Source: Clostridiales bacterium
GTDB lineage: Bacteria > Bacillota > Clostridia > Peptostreptococcales > Anaerovoracaceae
NCBI GenBank assembly: GCA_003542355.1
Contig: DPKU01000197.1
Span: 1-18,670 of the forward strand
Reading direction: 5' to 3'
Length of the DNA: 18,670 nucleotides
Position 1 is the stretch's first letter. Each line of letters starts with the position of its first letter. The position numbers and the translations under genes were made by a program. Below the pieces are notes generated by a model. The model was not told the DNA's origin, did not search any database, and was given only the letters and a program-made list of their open reading frames with translations. Shown here in pieces: positions 7,331 through 14,385 of the stretch.

Positions 7331-9565
7331 TTATATGTGATTTCCTCTTCTATGTTTCCGATTGGTCGTATTGGAAGGGCAGCCTTTGCATCCGGCCGGG
7401 CAAGCACCCTGACATCCGGCCCCATAGGACATGGGCTCGTACTGCATATGCTCCCTTGGCTTGGGACGAAACAGGAAGAACAGAAGCATTCCCAGGAGGA
7501 GAAATGCCACAGCAGACCAGAATGTGAGACTGCCCCCCTGAAGCAGCAGACCGAACTGATGCACCATCAACGCAGCGGCATAGGCAAAGCCGGTCATGTA
7601 TCCGATGGTAGCCAGCGTCCAGTGAACGCTGTTCATCTCTTTTTTAATGGCGCCGATCGTGGCGAAGCAAGGCGCGCACAGCAGGTTGAATATCAAAAAG
7701 CTGTAGGCTGTGAGCCCAGTGAAGTCCGCCGCAAGACGGCCCCAGATTTCTGTGCCGTCTTCCGCAACTTCGGCAAAGCCGTACAGGACGCCGAAGGTGC
7801 TCACCACGTTTTCCTTAGCGATCAATCCTGTAAACGTGGCCACGGCGGCCTGCCAGTTTCCGAACCCCAGCGGAGCAAAGAACGGCGCCACCCATCCGCC
7901 GATAGAGGACAACAGACTGGAGTTGTTGTCCGGCACCATCATCAGGCGGCCATCCACCGTTCCGAAGCTCTGCAGGAACCACAGGACCACAGAAGAGAGC
8001 AGAATGACGGTCCCTGCGCGCTTTACAAAGGACCAGGCCCTTTCTCCTGTCGTATGCATGATATTTGAAAATTTCGGCATGTGATAAGGGGGGAGTTCCA
8101 TGATAAAAGGAGCCACATCCCCCGCAAAGGGACGGGTCTTTTTCAGCATCAAACCTGAAAGGACAACAGCTGCGATACCGATAAAATATGCGGAGACCGC
8201 AACCAGACCGGATCCGCCGAACAGCGCACCGGCAAACAGCGCTACGATGGGCATTTTCGCGCCACAGGGAATGAAGGATGTGGTCATGATCGTCATCCGG
8301 CGGTCCCTGTCACTTTCTATGGTGCGGGAGGCCATGATGCCGGGGACGGAACAACCCGAGCCCACAAGCATGGGAATGAAGCTTTTTCCGGAAAGACCGA
8401 ATTTCCGAAACACACGATCCATAATGAATGCCACCCTGGACATATACCCAACATCCTCCAGAAGGGACAGCATCAGGAACAGCACTGTCATCTGCGGCAC
8501 AAAACCCAGCACAGCGCCTACACCTCCTACGATGCCGTCCAGCAGCAATCCGCTGAAGACAGGCGAAGCGCCGATCTGTTCCAGCCAGGCCGACAAGGGT
8601 GCATAGATCCAGTCTCCGAACAACGTCTCGTTGGTGAATTCTGTAACAAATCCGCCCACCGTAGAAATGGACAAATAGTAGACCAGAAACATCACAGCAG
8701 CAAAGATCGGAAGCGCAAGGATCCGATTCGTCAGGATCCGGTCGATCCGATCTGAATCAGTCCCTCCGGCTTTGATGTTTCGAATGACGCATTTGGCGAC
8801 CAGCTTTTCCACATAGTCGTAGCGCTGGCTGATGATGATGCTTTCCGAATCGTCGTCCATCTCCCTTTCGCATTCCTGGATGTGCTCTTCCAGATGCTGC
8901 TGCAACTCCTGCGGCAGGCTCATCTCCTGCAGGATCATTGCATCCCGTTCAAATATTTTAATCGCATACCAGCGCAGATATCGTTCCGGCACCTTGTCCT
9001 GGATCGACTCTTCGATATGAGCGATGGCGTGCTCCACGCTGCCGTTGAATACCGGAGGAATGTGGACCGGCTTGGTGCTGCTGACCAGATCTGAGGCGGC
9101 AGTTGCCGCTTCCAGAGAGCCTTGTCCACGAAGCGCGGAGGTTTCCATCACCCGGCAGCCCAGAGCCTCCTCCAGGCCTTTTAAATTGATCACATCACCA
9201 TTCTTGCGGACGATGTCGATCATATTCAGAGCGATGATCACCGGAACGCCGATCTCGATGATCTGGGTCGTAAGATATAAATTCCTTTCGATATTGGTCG
9301 CATCTACGATATTGATCACTGCGTCCGGCTTTTCCCGAACGAGATAGTTCCTGGTGATCACTTCTTCCGGGCTGTAAGAAGACAACGAGTAAATACCGGG
9401 CAGATCCTGAATGATCACGCCCGGTCTGCCTTTCAGCTTTCCTTCTTTTTTTTCCACCGTAACGCCGGGCCAATTCCCCACGTATTGCTGCGAGCCGGTC
9501 AGGTCGTTGAACATAGTGGTTTTGCCGCTGTTCGGATTGCCGGCCAATGCGATTTTGATATTCAT
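7331..9565 (-). CDS. feoB: Ferrous iron transporter FeoB, with Cys-rich C-terminal tail
   Basis: The 744-residue protein is the membrane permease of ferrous-iron uptake. The N-terminal G domain shows G1 GNPNSGKTT (9-17), the G2 Thr in GVTVE, G3 DLPG, G4 NMID and a G5-like SAL, then a helical GDI-like spacer to about 260. The membrane part carries the two FeoB gate blocks GCSVPGIMASR (near 402) and PCGAKMP (near 432), each with the conserved Cys. The protein ends in a soluble tail with Cys718, Cys722, Cys726 and Cys729 (CX3CX3CX2C) followed by a basic segment. It starts 2 bp after the feoA stop, with AGGAG inside the feoA end, so feoA and feoB are co-translated. Expression should follow the DtxR-controlled feo promoter. 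Confidence 0.96.
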   Translation of the reverse strand: MNIKIALAGNPNSGKTTMFNDLTGSQQYVGNWPGVTVEKKEGKLKGRPGVIIQDLPGIYSLSSYSPEEVITRNYLVREKPDAVINIVDATNIERNLYLTTQIIEIGVPVIIALNMIDIVRKNGDVINLKGLEEALGCRVMETSALRGQGSLEAATAASDLVSSTKPVHIPPVFNGSVEHAIAHIEESIQDKVPERYLRWYAIKIFERDAMILQEMSLPQELQQHLEEHIQECEREMDDDSESIIISQRYDYVEKLVAKCVIRNIKAGGTDSDRIDRILTNRILALPIFAAVMFLVYYLSISTVGGFVTEFTNETLFGDWIYAPLSAWLEQIGASPVFSGLLLDGIVGGVGAVLGFVPQMTVLFLMLSLLEDVGYMSRVAFIMDRVFRKFGLSGKSFIPMLVGSGCSVPGIMASRTIESDRDRRMTIMTTSFIPCGAKMPIVALFAGALFGGSGLVAVSAYFIGIAAVVLSGLMLKKTRPFAGDVAPFIMELPPYHMPKFSNIMHTTGERAWSFVKRAGTVILLSSVVLWFLQSFGTVDGRLMMVPDNNSSLLSSIGGWVAPFFAPLGFGNWQAAVATFTGLIAKENVVSTFGVLYGFAEVAEDGTEIWGRLAADFTGLTAYSFLIFNLLCAPCFATIGAIKKEMNSVHWTLATIGYMTGFAYAAALMVHQFGLLLQGGSLTFWSAVAFLLLGMLLFFLFRPKPREHMQYEPMSYGAGCQGACPAGCKGCPSNTTNRKHRRGNHI

Positions 9566-9567
9566 AT

Positions 9568-9798
9568 CTATCGCTCCTGGGTCACTTCGATCAATGCGGC
9601 ATCCGCTTTGCGTATGGAAAGCTCATATCCCCGAACGGTCACTTCGATGGGATCGCCAAGCGGCGCTACTTTTTGCACATAAATTTCTACCCCTTTTGTA
9701 ACGCCCATATCCATGATGCGCCTGCGCAATGCGCCGTGTCCGTGGAGCTTTTCCACTCTGGCCCGCTCTCTGACGCGTATGTCTCTCAATGTTTTCAT
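9568..9798 (-). CDS. feoA: Ferrous iron transport accessory protein FeoA
   Basis: A small cytosolic 76-residue protein of SH3-like fold that works with FeoB; its exact role (FeoB activator or scaffold) is not settled. The sequence has the FeoA pattern: a short N-terminal strand, then RRRIMDMGVTKG, the loop with VQKVAPLGDPIEVTVRGYELSIRKADAALI, and a strand at the end. The length matches the 75 to 85 residues usual for stand-alone FeoA. The ATG at 9796-9798 has AGGAG 7 bp upstream. It is the first gene of a two-gene operon, 2 bp from feoB, behind a promoter overlapped by two DtxR-type sites. Confidence 0.93.
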   Translation of the reverse strand: MKTLRDIRVRERARVEKLHGHGALRRRIMDMGVTKGVEIYVQKVAPLGDPIEVTVRGYELSIRKADAALIEVTQER

Positions 9799-9832
9799 CC
9801 GATATCTCCTGTACCTTTATTAATAAATTTAG

Positions 9833-9848
9833 GTTAGCTATCTCTAAC
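9833..9848 (-). promoter_or_regulatory. Candidate DtxR-family operator, promoter-distal site
   Basis: Read on the minus strand this is GTTAGAGATAGCTAAC, a dyad with perfect 5-bp arms GTTAG and CTAAC around 6 bp. It resembles DtxR/MntR-type operators, which are rich in TTAG and CTAA. It would lie at about +1 to +17 of the feoA transcript. It shares the 9-mer GTTAGAGAT with the second site exactly 24 bp away. Confidence 0.65.
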
Positions 9849-9855
9849 TGTAAGG

Positions 9856-9873
9856 AGTTTAACATCTCTAACT
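9856..9873 (-). promoter_or_regulatory. Candidate DtxR-family operator, promoter-proximal site
   Basis: The minus strand reads AGTTAGAGATGTTAAACT, an imperfect dyad with AGTT and AACT ends. It repeats the GTTAGAGAT core of the neighbouring site at a 24-bp centre-to-centre distance. It covers the -10 and much of the spacer of the feo promoter, where a bound repressor would block RNA polymerase. Confidence 0.65.
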
Positions 9874-9884
9874 TACAATGTCAA
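9856..9884 (-). promoter_or_regulatory. feoAB promoter
   Basis: On the minus strand a perfect -35 TTGACA (9879-9884), a 17-bp spacer and a -10-like TAAACT (9856-9861, 4 of 6 matches) precede feoA by about 57 bp. Both candidate operators overlap the -10 or transcription start, which suggests iron-dependent repression. Confidence 0.65.
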
Positions 9885-9890
9885 CAAGAC

Positions 9891-9919
9891 TTGAAAAAAT
9901 TCTACTTAAGTGCTAGGAT
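9891..9919 (+). promoter_or_regulatory. Promoter of the DtxR-family gene
   Basis: TTGAAA (9891-9896), a 17-bp spacer and TAGGAT (9914-9919) with an upstream TG extension lie 27 bp before the ATG. The promoter is back to back with the feo promoter (6 bp between the -35 boxes). Neither candidate operator covers it, so strong autoregulation through those sites is not predicted. Confidence 0.65.
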
Positions 9920-9946
9920 ATTTGTGACAGAGAAAGGGGAGGATCG

Positions 9947-10315
9947 ATGAATATCATGAAATCTTCGGAAGACTATCTAGAAATGATGCTGATGTTAAAA
10001 GAAAAAAAAGGATATATCCGATCCGTGGACATCGCCGCGGAACTGGGTGTTACAAAACCCAGCGTATCCTATGCAACGAAACGACTCCGGGAAAACGGCT
10101 ATATCTCTATGAATGCGGAAGGCTTGATTGAACTCACCGACTCCGGTATGGAGATCGCAAAGAAAATTTACCGGCGGCATAAAGTCATCGCGCAGTTCCT
10201 GATGAGCATCGGCGTAAAGGAAAGCATTGCCTGCGAAGATGCCTGTAAAATCGAACACGATATCAGCCCTCAAACGTTTCAGGCACTCAAAGACCACATC
10301 AAAAAAGATCTATAG
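9947..10315 (+). CDS. DtxR/MntR-family metal-dependent transcriptional repressor
   Basis: This 122-residue cytosolic regulator has an N-terminal winged helix (EDYLEMMLML, then VDIAAELGVTKPSVSYATKRLRENGYI as the helix-turn-helix, about 8-52). A dimerisation and metal-binding helical domain follows (IYRRHKVIAQFLMSIGV and CEDACKIEHDIS). It lacks the C-terminal SH3 domain of DtxR/IdeR, so it is MntR-sized or smaller. Aligned by eye, the ligands are Asp9, Glu12, His78, Cys100, Glu103 and His104. Asp9 is MntR-like, whereas Cys100 is DtxR-like, so the responding metal (Fe2+ or Mn2+) is uncertain. It is divergent from feoAB, which it most likely represses when metal is plentiful. GGGGAGG 4 bp upstream supports the ATG; an in-frame ATG at codon 4 is a less likely start. 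Confidence 0.88.
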   Translation: MNIMKSSEDYLEMMLMLKEKKGYIRSVDIAAELGVTKPSVSYATKRLRENGYISMNAEGLIELTDSGMEIAKKIYRRHKVIAQFLMSIGVKESIACEDACKIEHDISPQTFQALKDHIKKDL

Positions 10316-10316
10316 A

Positions 10317-10348
10317 AAAACCGGCCGAAGCGTGCTTCGGCCGGTTTT
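10317..10348. terminator. Bidirectional intrinsic terminator between the DtxR-family gene and the GerMN gene
   Basis: A 10-bp GC-rich stem CCGGCCGAAG (10321-10330) with CTTCGGCCGG (10335-10344) closes a CGTG loop. It is extended by AAAA on the left and TTTT on the right, so both strands end in a U-tract. It starts 2 bp after the regulator's stop and serves the convergent GerMN gene too. Confidence 0.88.
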
Positions 10349-10378
10349 GTGTTACCGCAAACTTGCGTATCAAACACC

Positions 10379-10951
10379 TCAGGAAGAGCCGCTGCTCTCA
10401 ACGACCTCCACGCTGTATTTGACAGTTCCGTCCGCATCCTCGTAGGGCTCCAGCGTAAAGGGCCGATCGACTCCCAGATGCCCCATGAGCGTATCCGTCA
10501 TGAAGCCATCCACCGTAAACTGCACGGAACCGATGTCCTGGAAATTCAACATCAGCGTTCTTACGATCTGCGAGATCAGCAATTCTTCTTCCATGGATCC
10601 GCCGGATAATCCTTCCGATGCAAGATCCACCATTGCGGATCTGCCGATCGTCGAAACCCGCACACTCAGGATCTTGTATTCCTCTTTCAGGACCGTCGTC
10701 ATACCCTCCGGAGGTTCTCTCAGCGCATCCAGTACGACCATATAAGCATCGTCGCCCGAGGTGTCCAATGCACGCCCTTCTTCGACAAAGGGTTCCCCCT
10801 GGCCGGTCAGCACATACGCCTCGGTCACAAAGCTTAGCTGTATTTCGGCAGGCTCTTCCTCGGCATCTTTGCTGCAGCCTGCTGCGATCGTGGCGACCAT
10901 AACAGTCAGACAAGCCACAAGAACTATGATTGCCGTTCTTTTTGTTCTCAT
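10379..10951 (-). CDS. Single-domain GerMN lipoprotein
   Basis: The 190-residue protein has a lipoprotein signal peptide (basic MRTKRT, a hydrophobic stretch to about residue 22, then IAAG before Cys26), so it should be anchored to the outer face of the membrane. An acidic linker follows. From about residue 60 to 150 there is one GerMN (Spore_GerMN) domain, recognisable from DAYMVVLDALREPPEGMTT, the small-residue-rich central strand, EELLISQIVRTLMLNFQDIGSVQFTVDG and the final GHLGVDRPF. B. subtilis GerM, needed for sporulation and germination, has two such domains in a longer protein; single-domain lipoproteins also occur outside sporulation. The ATG has GGGGGGGAG 7 to 8 bp upstream. It follows mreB after 97 bp that hold a promoter. 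Domain assignment is fairly sure; the biological role is not. Confidence 0.8.
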   Translation of the reverse strand: MRTKRTAIIVLVACLTVMVATIAAGCSKDAEEEPAEIQLSFVTEAYVLTGQGEPFVEEGRALDTSGDDAYMVVLDALREPPEGMTTVLKEEYKILSVRVSTIGRSAMVDLASEGLSGGSMEEELLISQIVRTLMLNFQDIGSVQFTVDGFMTDTLMGHLGVDRPFTLEPYEDADGTVKYSVEVVESSGSS

Positions 10952-10989
10952 TATTCTCTCCCCCCCTTCTTTCGTGATAAACGTTCCTT

Positions 10990-10998
10990 ATTATACCA
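10990..10998 (-). promoter_or_regulatory. Extended -10 promoter upstream of the GerMN gene
   Basis: The minus strand reads TGGTATAAT, a consensus -10 with the TGn extension, about 39 bp before the ATG. The matching -35 position (AAGAAA) is poor. It would allow the lipoprotein to be transcribed apart from mreB. I see no sigma-F, sigma-G or sigma-E type motif here. Confidence 0.5.
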
Positions 10999-11048
10999 TA
11001 AACGGCTTGTCCTTTCTTTTAGAAGTACCGAACCGCTTTTTATATTAG

Positions 11049-12074
11049 TTAATAAGGCTTGCGAACCGATTTGCTGTTTTGATCGCTGCTGAATCTGTTC
11101 ACATTTTGCAGAGCCTTTGCTGTGCCCACGACCACGCACTCGATGGGATTATCCGCCAGGATCACATCGATCCCTGTGCGGATCCGGATCATCTTGCCCA
11201 TGTTGTGCAGCAGTGCTCCGCCTCCGCTGAGCACGATGCCGCAATTTCCGATGTCTGCAGCCAGCTCCGGAGGAACGATCTTCAGAACGCCGTGAATCGC
11301 TTCGCAGATCACATCCAAAGGCTCTTGTATGGCTTCCAGCACATTGGCAGAGGTCAGCTCCACCGCTTCGGGCAGGCCTGTCACCAGATCCCTGCCCCGG
11401 CACAGCATCGTAAGCTCTTCTTCTCGCGGAGAAGCAGAACCGATGTTAATTTTGATCTGCTCCGCCGTTCTTTCTCCGATATAGAGCCGGTGCTCCTTGC
11501 GCAAGTAGCGGGCGATCGCTTCGTCGATCTTATCTCCGGCAACTTTTGTTGAAGCGCTGGCCACGATGGAGCTCATGGAAATGACTGCGATATCCGTAGT
11601 CCCGCCACCGATATCCACCACCATGGTGCCCTCGGGCTTGGAAATATCCAAGCCTGCTCCGATGGCTGCCGCAAGAGGTTCTTCGATCAAGTAAACCGCT
11701 TTTCCGCCAGCCTGTACGACTGCCTCCCGAACCGCCCGGCGTTCCACTTCGGAAACGCCGCTGGGCACGCACACCATGATCCGCGGCTTAAAGAGCCGGC
11801 CCGAACCGCACGCCTTCTTAATAAAATGCTTGATCATCCTTTCTGCGATATCGTAATCGGAAATAACGCCATCCATCAGCGGCCGGACCGCTGCAATATT
11901 GCCCGGCGTCCTGCCCAGCATTCCTTTGGCGTCTTCTCCGATGGCGAGGATCTCTCCGCTGTCGCGGTTCACTGCAACCACAGAGGCCTCGTTGAGCACG
12001 ACGCCTTTGCCGTTGATATACACCAAAACCGTTGATGTGCCTAAATCGATCCCGATATCTTCTGTAAATGCCAT
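11049..12074 (-). CDS. MreB/Mbl-family bacterial actin
   Basis: This 341-residue cytoskeletal ATPase, of full family length, forms membrane-bound filaments that direct lateral wall synthesis. The phosphate-1 loop DLGTST is at 10-15, phosphate-2 VVDIGGGTTD at 152-161 and the adenosine motif SGGGALL towards the C-terminus. The GRTPGNI and RPLMDGVISDYD blocks and the family motif GERTAEQIKI are all present. The order is unusual: no mreC, mreD or radC nearby. Instead it lies 4 bp after an APC permease, with its ribosome site (AAAGGAAA) inside the permease's end. NGKGVVLNEASVVAV and the isolated setting suggest a secondary paralogue of Mbl or MreBH type rather than the mreBCD copy. That is inference, so no exact symbol is given. 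Confidence 0.93.
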   Translation of the reverse strand: MAFTEDIGIDLGTSTVLVYINGKGVVLNEASVVAVNRDSGEILAIGEDAKGMLGRTPGNIAAVRPLMDGVISDYDIAERMIKHFIKKACGSGRLFKPRIMVCVPSGVSEVERRAVREAVVQAGGKAVYLIEEPLAAAIGAGLDISKPEGTMVVDIGGGTTDIAVISMSSIVASASTKVAGDKIDEAIARYLRKEHRLYIGERTAEQIKINIGSASPREEELTMLCRGRDLVTGLPEAVELTSANVLEAIQEPLDVICEAIHGVLKIVPPELAADIGNCGIVLSGGGALLHNMGKMIRIRTGIDVILADNPIECVVVGTAKALQNVNRFSSDQNSKSVRKPY

Positions 12075-12078
12075 ATCA

Positions 12079-13425
12079 CTATTTCCTTTTCATATAGAAC
12101 ATGCCGATCAGCTGAACGGCAAAGAACACGATCAAATATGCCAATATCGCCTTGCCGTGGGAGACATAGGCAGCATAGATCATGAACAGAGATCCCAGGA
12201 TCCCCAGCGCAGGCATCATCTTGCCTCTAAAGAAATCCATATCCCGCTCTTTTTTCATAAAGATCCAGAAGATCGGAATATACATGGCATAAATCGTGAT
12301 GATGGGCAGCTCCGAAGAGTCGAAGGAGAAAAATCCAAACCAGGGTGCGGTGAGATTGGCACCGTAAAAATACAGCAGCCAGACGCCTGCAAAAAACAAC
12401 CCCAGCACAGAAGCGTTTGTGGGCATATTGGTCTTTGCGTCGATCTGCTTGAATGTGTCGGGCATCGGTCCCATGTTCCGAACCGATAAAGCATAAAGCC
12501 CTCGTGTACAGGCAAGCATCAGTCCATTCAGCGTGCCCAGGCAAGAGATCACGACGAAGACGAATAAGCCGGTGCCCATGAAGTTGGAGAAAATGTTCGA
12601 AAATGCGGTCTTTGCGCCCATTTCGCCGCTCTCCATGAGGATCGAATTCTCGACAGCGCCCGAAAGCCCCACATAATAGAATATATACGTGGCCATGATC
12701 AGGAACGTCCCGCGGACCAGCGCTTTGGGCAGATTTCTTTTTGCGTCTTTCAATTCCGCATTGATGCTGGTCGCAATGATCCAGCCTTCATAGGCAAAAG
12801 ACGTGGCGCACACCGCTGTGAGCAGTGCGCTGAAAGTATCCATTTCCACCACGACTGTGGCAAAATTCTCCACGACCATGCCATTGGCCAGCCCGGACAA
12901 CGTACCCACGATTGCCATGGCAAAGAGCGGGATCAGCTTAATGATCGTGGTGCTCACCTGGAACTTGCCGGCCAGAATGGGTGACAGCGTGTTGAGGGTA
13001 TAGCTTGCGATCAAATAGAACGCCGTGATCGCCAGACACTCCGGTCCGACGATGCTCCAGTCTTTTCCGATGAGCACGCAGGTATACCTTGCGGAGACCC
13101 AAGCCAGAACGCTGACAAGAGTGGGATAATAGATCGTTGCCATAAACCAGCCCACGAAATAACCGTACTTGGGTCCCATGGTAGCCTCTGCATAGTCCAC
13201 GATGCCGCTCACCTTTTCGTACTTGGTGGCCATGACGGCAAAATTATAGGCGCACACGATCATAATGACGCCGCCGATGATCCAGGCAAGGATGCCTACC
13301 GACAGATTTCCTCCTGTTGCGGTCAGGATTTTTTCCGCCTTGAAAAATACACCACTGCCGATGACGATGCCCACGACCATAGCCGTCGCAGTCGTCAGCC
13401 CGTACTTCTTTTGCAATGTCTCCAT
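12079..13425 (-). CDS. APC-superfamily amino acid permease
   Basis: The 448-residue integral membrane protein has about 12 hydrophobic segments and the APC fold. Helix 1 carries the unwound substrate-binding GIVIGSGVFF motif. Helix 6 has SFAYEGWIIATSINAELKD, followed by the cytoplasmic loop AKRNLPKAL, features of the LAT branch that includes B. subtilis SteT. The protein should exchange or import amino acids; the substrate cannot be read from the sequence. Lysine is worth testing in view of the Kce and FrlD genes, and so is fructoselysine, since E. coli FrlA is also an APC protein, though similarity to FrlA is not strong by eye. AAGGAG stands 5 bp before the ATG. The gene leads the permease-mreB run. 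No convincing sigma-A promoter was found in the 111 bp upstream. Confidence 0.88.
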   Translation of the reverse strand: METLQKKYGLTTATAMVVGIVIGSGVFFKAEKILTATGGNLSVGILAWIIGGVIMIVCAYNFAVMATKYEKVSGIVDYAEATMGPKYGYFVGWFMATIYYPTLVSVLAWVSARYTCVLIGKDWSIVGPECLAITAFYLIASYTLNTLSPILAGKFQVSTTIIKLIPLFAMAIVGTLSGLANGMVVENFATVVVEMDTFSALLTAVCATSFAYEGWIIATSINAELKDAKRNLPKALVRGTFLIMATYIFYYVGLSGAVENSILMESGEMGAKTAFSNIFSNFMGTGLFVFVVISCLGTLNGLMLACTRGLYALSVRNMGPMPDTFKQIDAKTNMPTNASVLGLFFAGVWLLYFYGANLTAPWFGFFSFDSSELPIITIYAMYIPIFWIFMKKERDMDFFRGKMMPALGILGSLFMIYAAYVSHGKAILAYLIVFFAVQLIGMFYMKRK

Positions 13426-13508
13426 TTTGTCTCCTTCTCTCTTCTCTTATATGTATTATTTATCACAGTGCTGTGTACCAGCCAAATCCATTCTACCGAC
13501 CGGAACAA

Positions 13509-13529
13509 CCGCAGTCAAGGAAACTGCGG
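13509..13529 (-). terminator. Weak stem-loop after the EamA gene
   Basis: CCGCAGT (13509-13515) and ACTGCGG (13523-13529) form a perfect 7-bp stem with a 7-nt loop just past the EamA stop. On the minus strand the tail is only TTGTTCC, so termination may be partial and some read-through into the permease gene is possible. Confidence 0.4.
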
Positions 13530-13536
13530 CCCTTCC

Positions 13537-14382
13537 TCAGGATGCCTCTCTGACCCGCGCTTTACGGCAATTGTAGACGATGATCGTCGTGAACACGATC
13601 ACGGCACCGGCCATGGCCATGGGCGTGAATACTTCCTTATAAAAGATCGCTACCCACAAGGGGTTCAGGATCGGTTCGATTCCGGTGACCAGACTGGCTG
13701 TGATTGCTGGTGTGGTCTTCAGGCCTTTCGTTAAGAAGACATAAGCAAGTCCCAGCTGGAAAACGCCCAGGATCACCACGGCCGCCAGCGCAGGCGCAGT
13801 CGGCTCCCGGACAGCCAGCAAAAAAGGCAGCCCGATGAATACGCTGTAAATCTGCCCGATCAGAACCGAGGAAAGCGGGTCGGAGTCCTTGGAGCTGTTC
13901 ATCATAAAAACACCGGCGTAGGAAAGGCCGGAAACGAGGGCCAGGGCGTTCCCCAGCATGTTGCCGGCAGAAAGACCGTCCACTACGAAGAATCCAATGC
14001 CCAGAAGCACCAGAATGCAAGCGATCACGTCGTCTTTCTTCGGTTTGACGCCAAAGATCAGAAAGCTCAGGAGAATGATGAAGATCGGTGCCGTAAACTG
14101 CAGGATGATGGTATTCCCCGCAGTGGTCAGCTTGTTGGCCAGGCTGAAAAGATTGTTGGTCCCGGCGATGCAAAGAGAGCCGATAAAAACTGTACGGTTG
14201 AAGCGGATTCGGTGTCCGATGGCTTTGATAAAGGTAAAAACGATGACCGCAGCGATCATGTTCCGGGCGGAATTGATCGCCAGTGCATGCCAGGGGATGA
14301 TTTTATAGCAAAGACCGCCAATACTGAACAGCGTTGCAGCGATAAAAACATACATCGTTCCGGCTTTTCCGGTTCTGATCAT
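13537..14382 (-). CDS. EamA/DMT-family transporter
   Basis: The 281-residue membrane protein has about 10 predicted helices arranged as two EamA repeats. The first half includes the helix pair around NLFSLANKLTTAGNTIILQF and TAPIFIILLSFLIFG, the second GLAYVFLTKGLKTTPAITAS and LVTGIEPILNPLWVAIFYKE, both the classic repeat pattern of this superfamily. Members export metabolites or amino acids, or act as exchangers; the substrate is unknown. The ATG is 3 bp after the whiA stop, with CAGGAG in the last whiA codons, so the gene is probably translated with whiA. That pairing has no obvious functional logic. The protein is complete, with a short charged C-terminus (RKARVREAS). Confidence 0.9.
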   Translation of the reverse strand: MIRTGKAGTMYVFIAATLFSIGGLCYKIIPWHALAINSARNMIAAVIVFTFIKAIGHRIRFNRTVFIGSLCIAGTNNLFSLANKLTTAGNTIILQFTAPIFIILLSFLIFGVKPKKDDVIACILVLLGIGFFVVDGLSAGNMLGNALALVSGLSYAGVFMMNSSKDSDPLSSVLIGQIYSVFIGLPFLLAVREPTAPALAAVVILGVFQLGLAYVFLTKGLKTTPAITASLVTGIEPILNPLWVAIFYKEVFTPMAMAGAVIVFTTIIVYNCRKARVREAS

Positions 14383-14385
14383 GAA

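Noticed and set aside
7298..8068. 256-codon plus-strand open frame opposite the feoB 3' end and copA promoter
   Set aside because: FeoB is unmistakable on the other strand; the antisense reading is rich in Gln, Arg and His, as expected for a shadow frame.
13453..13481. Promoter and operator for the APC permease: TAATAC on the minus strand and the CACAG/CTGTG dyad at 13464-13475
   Set aside because: The matching -35 (CTGGTA) is poor and the 12-bp dyad is short with no known regulator, so neither is listed as a feature.
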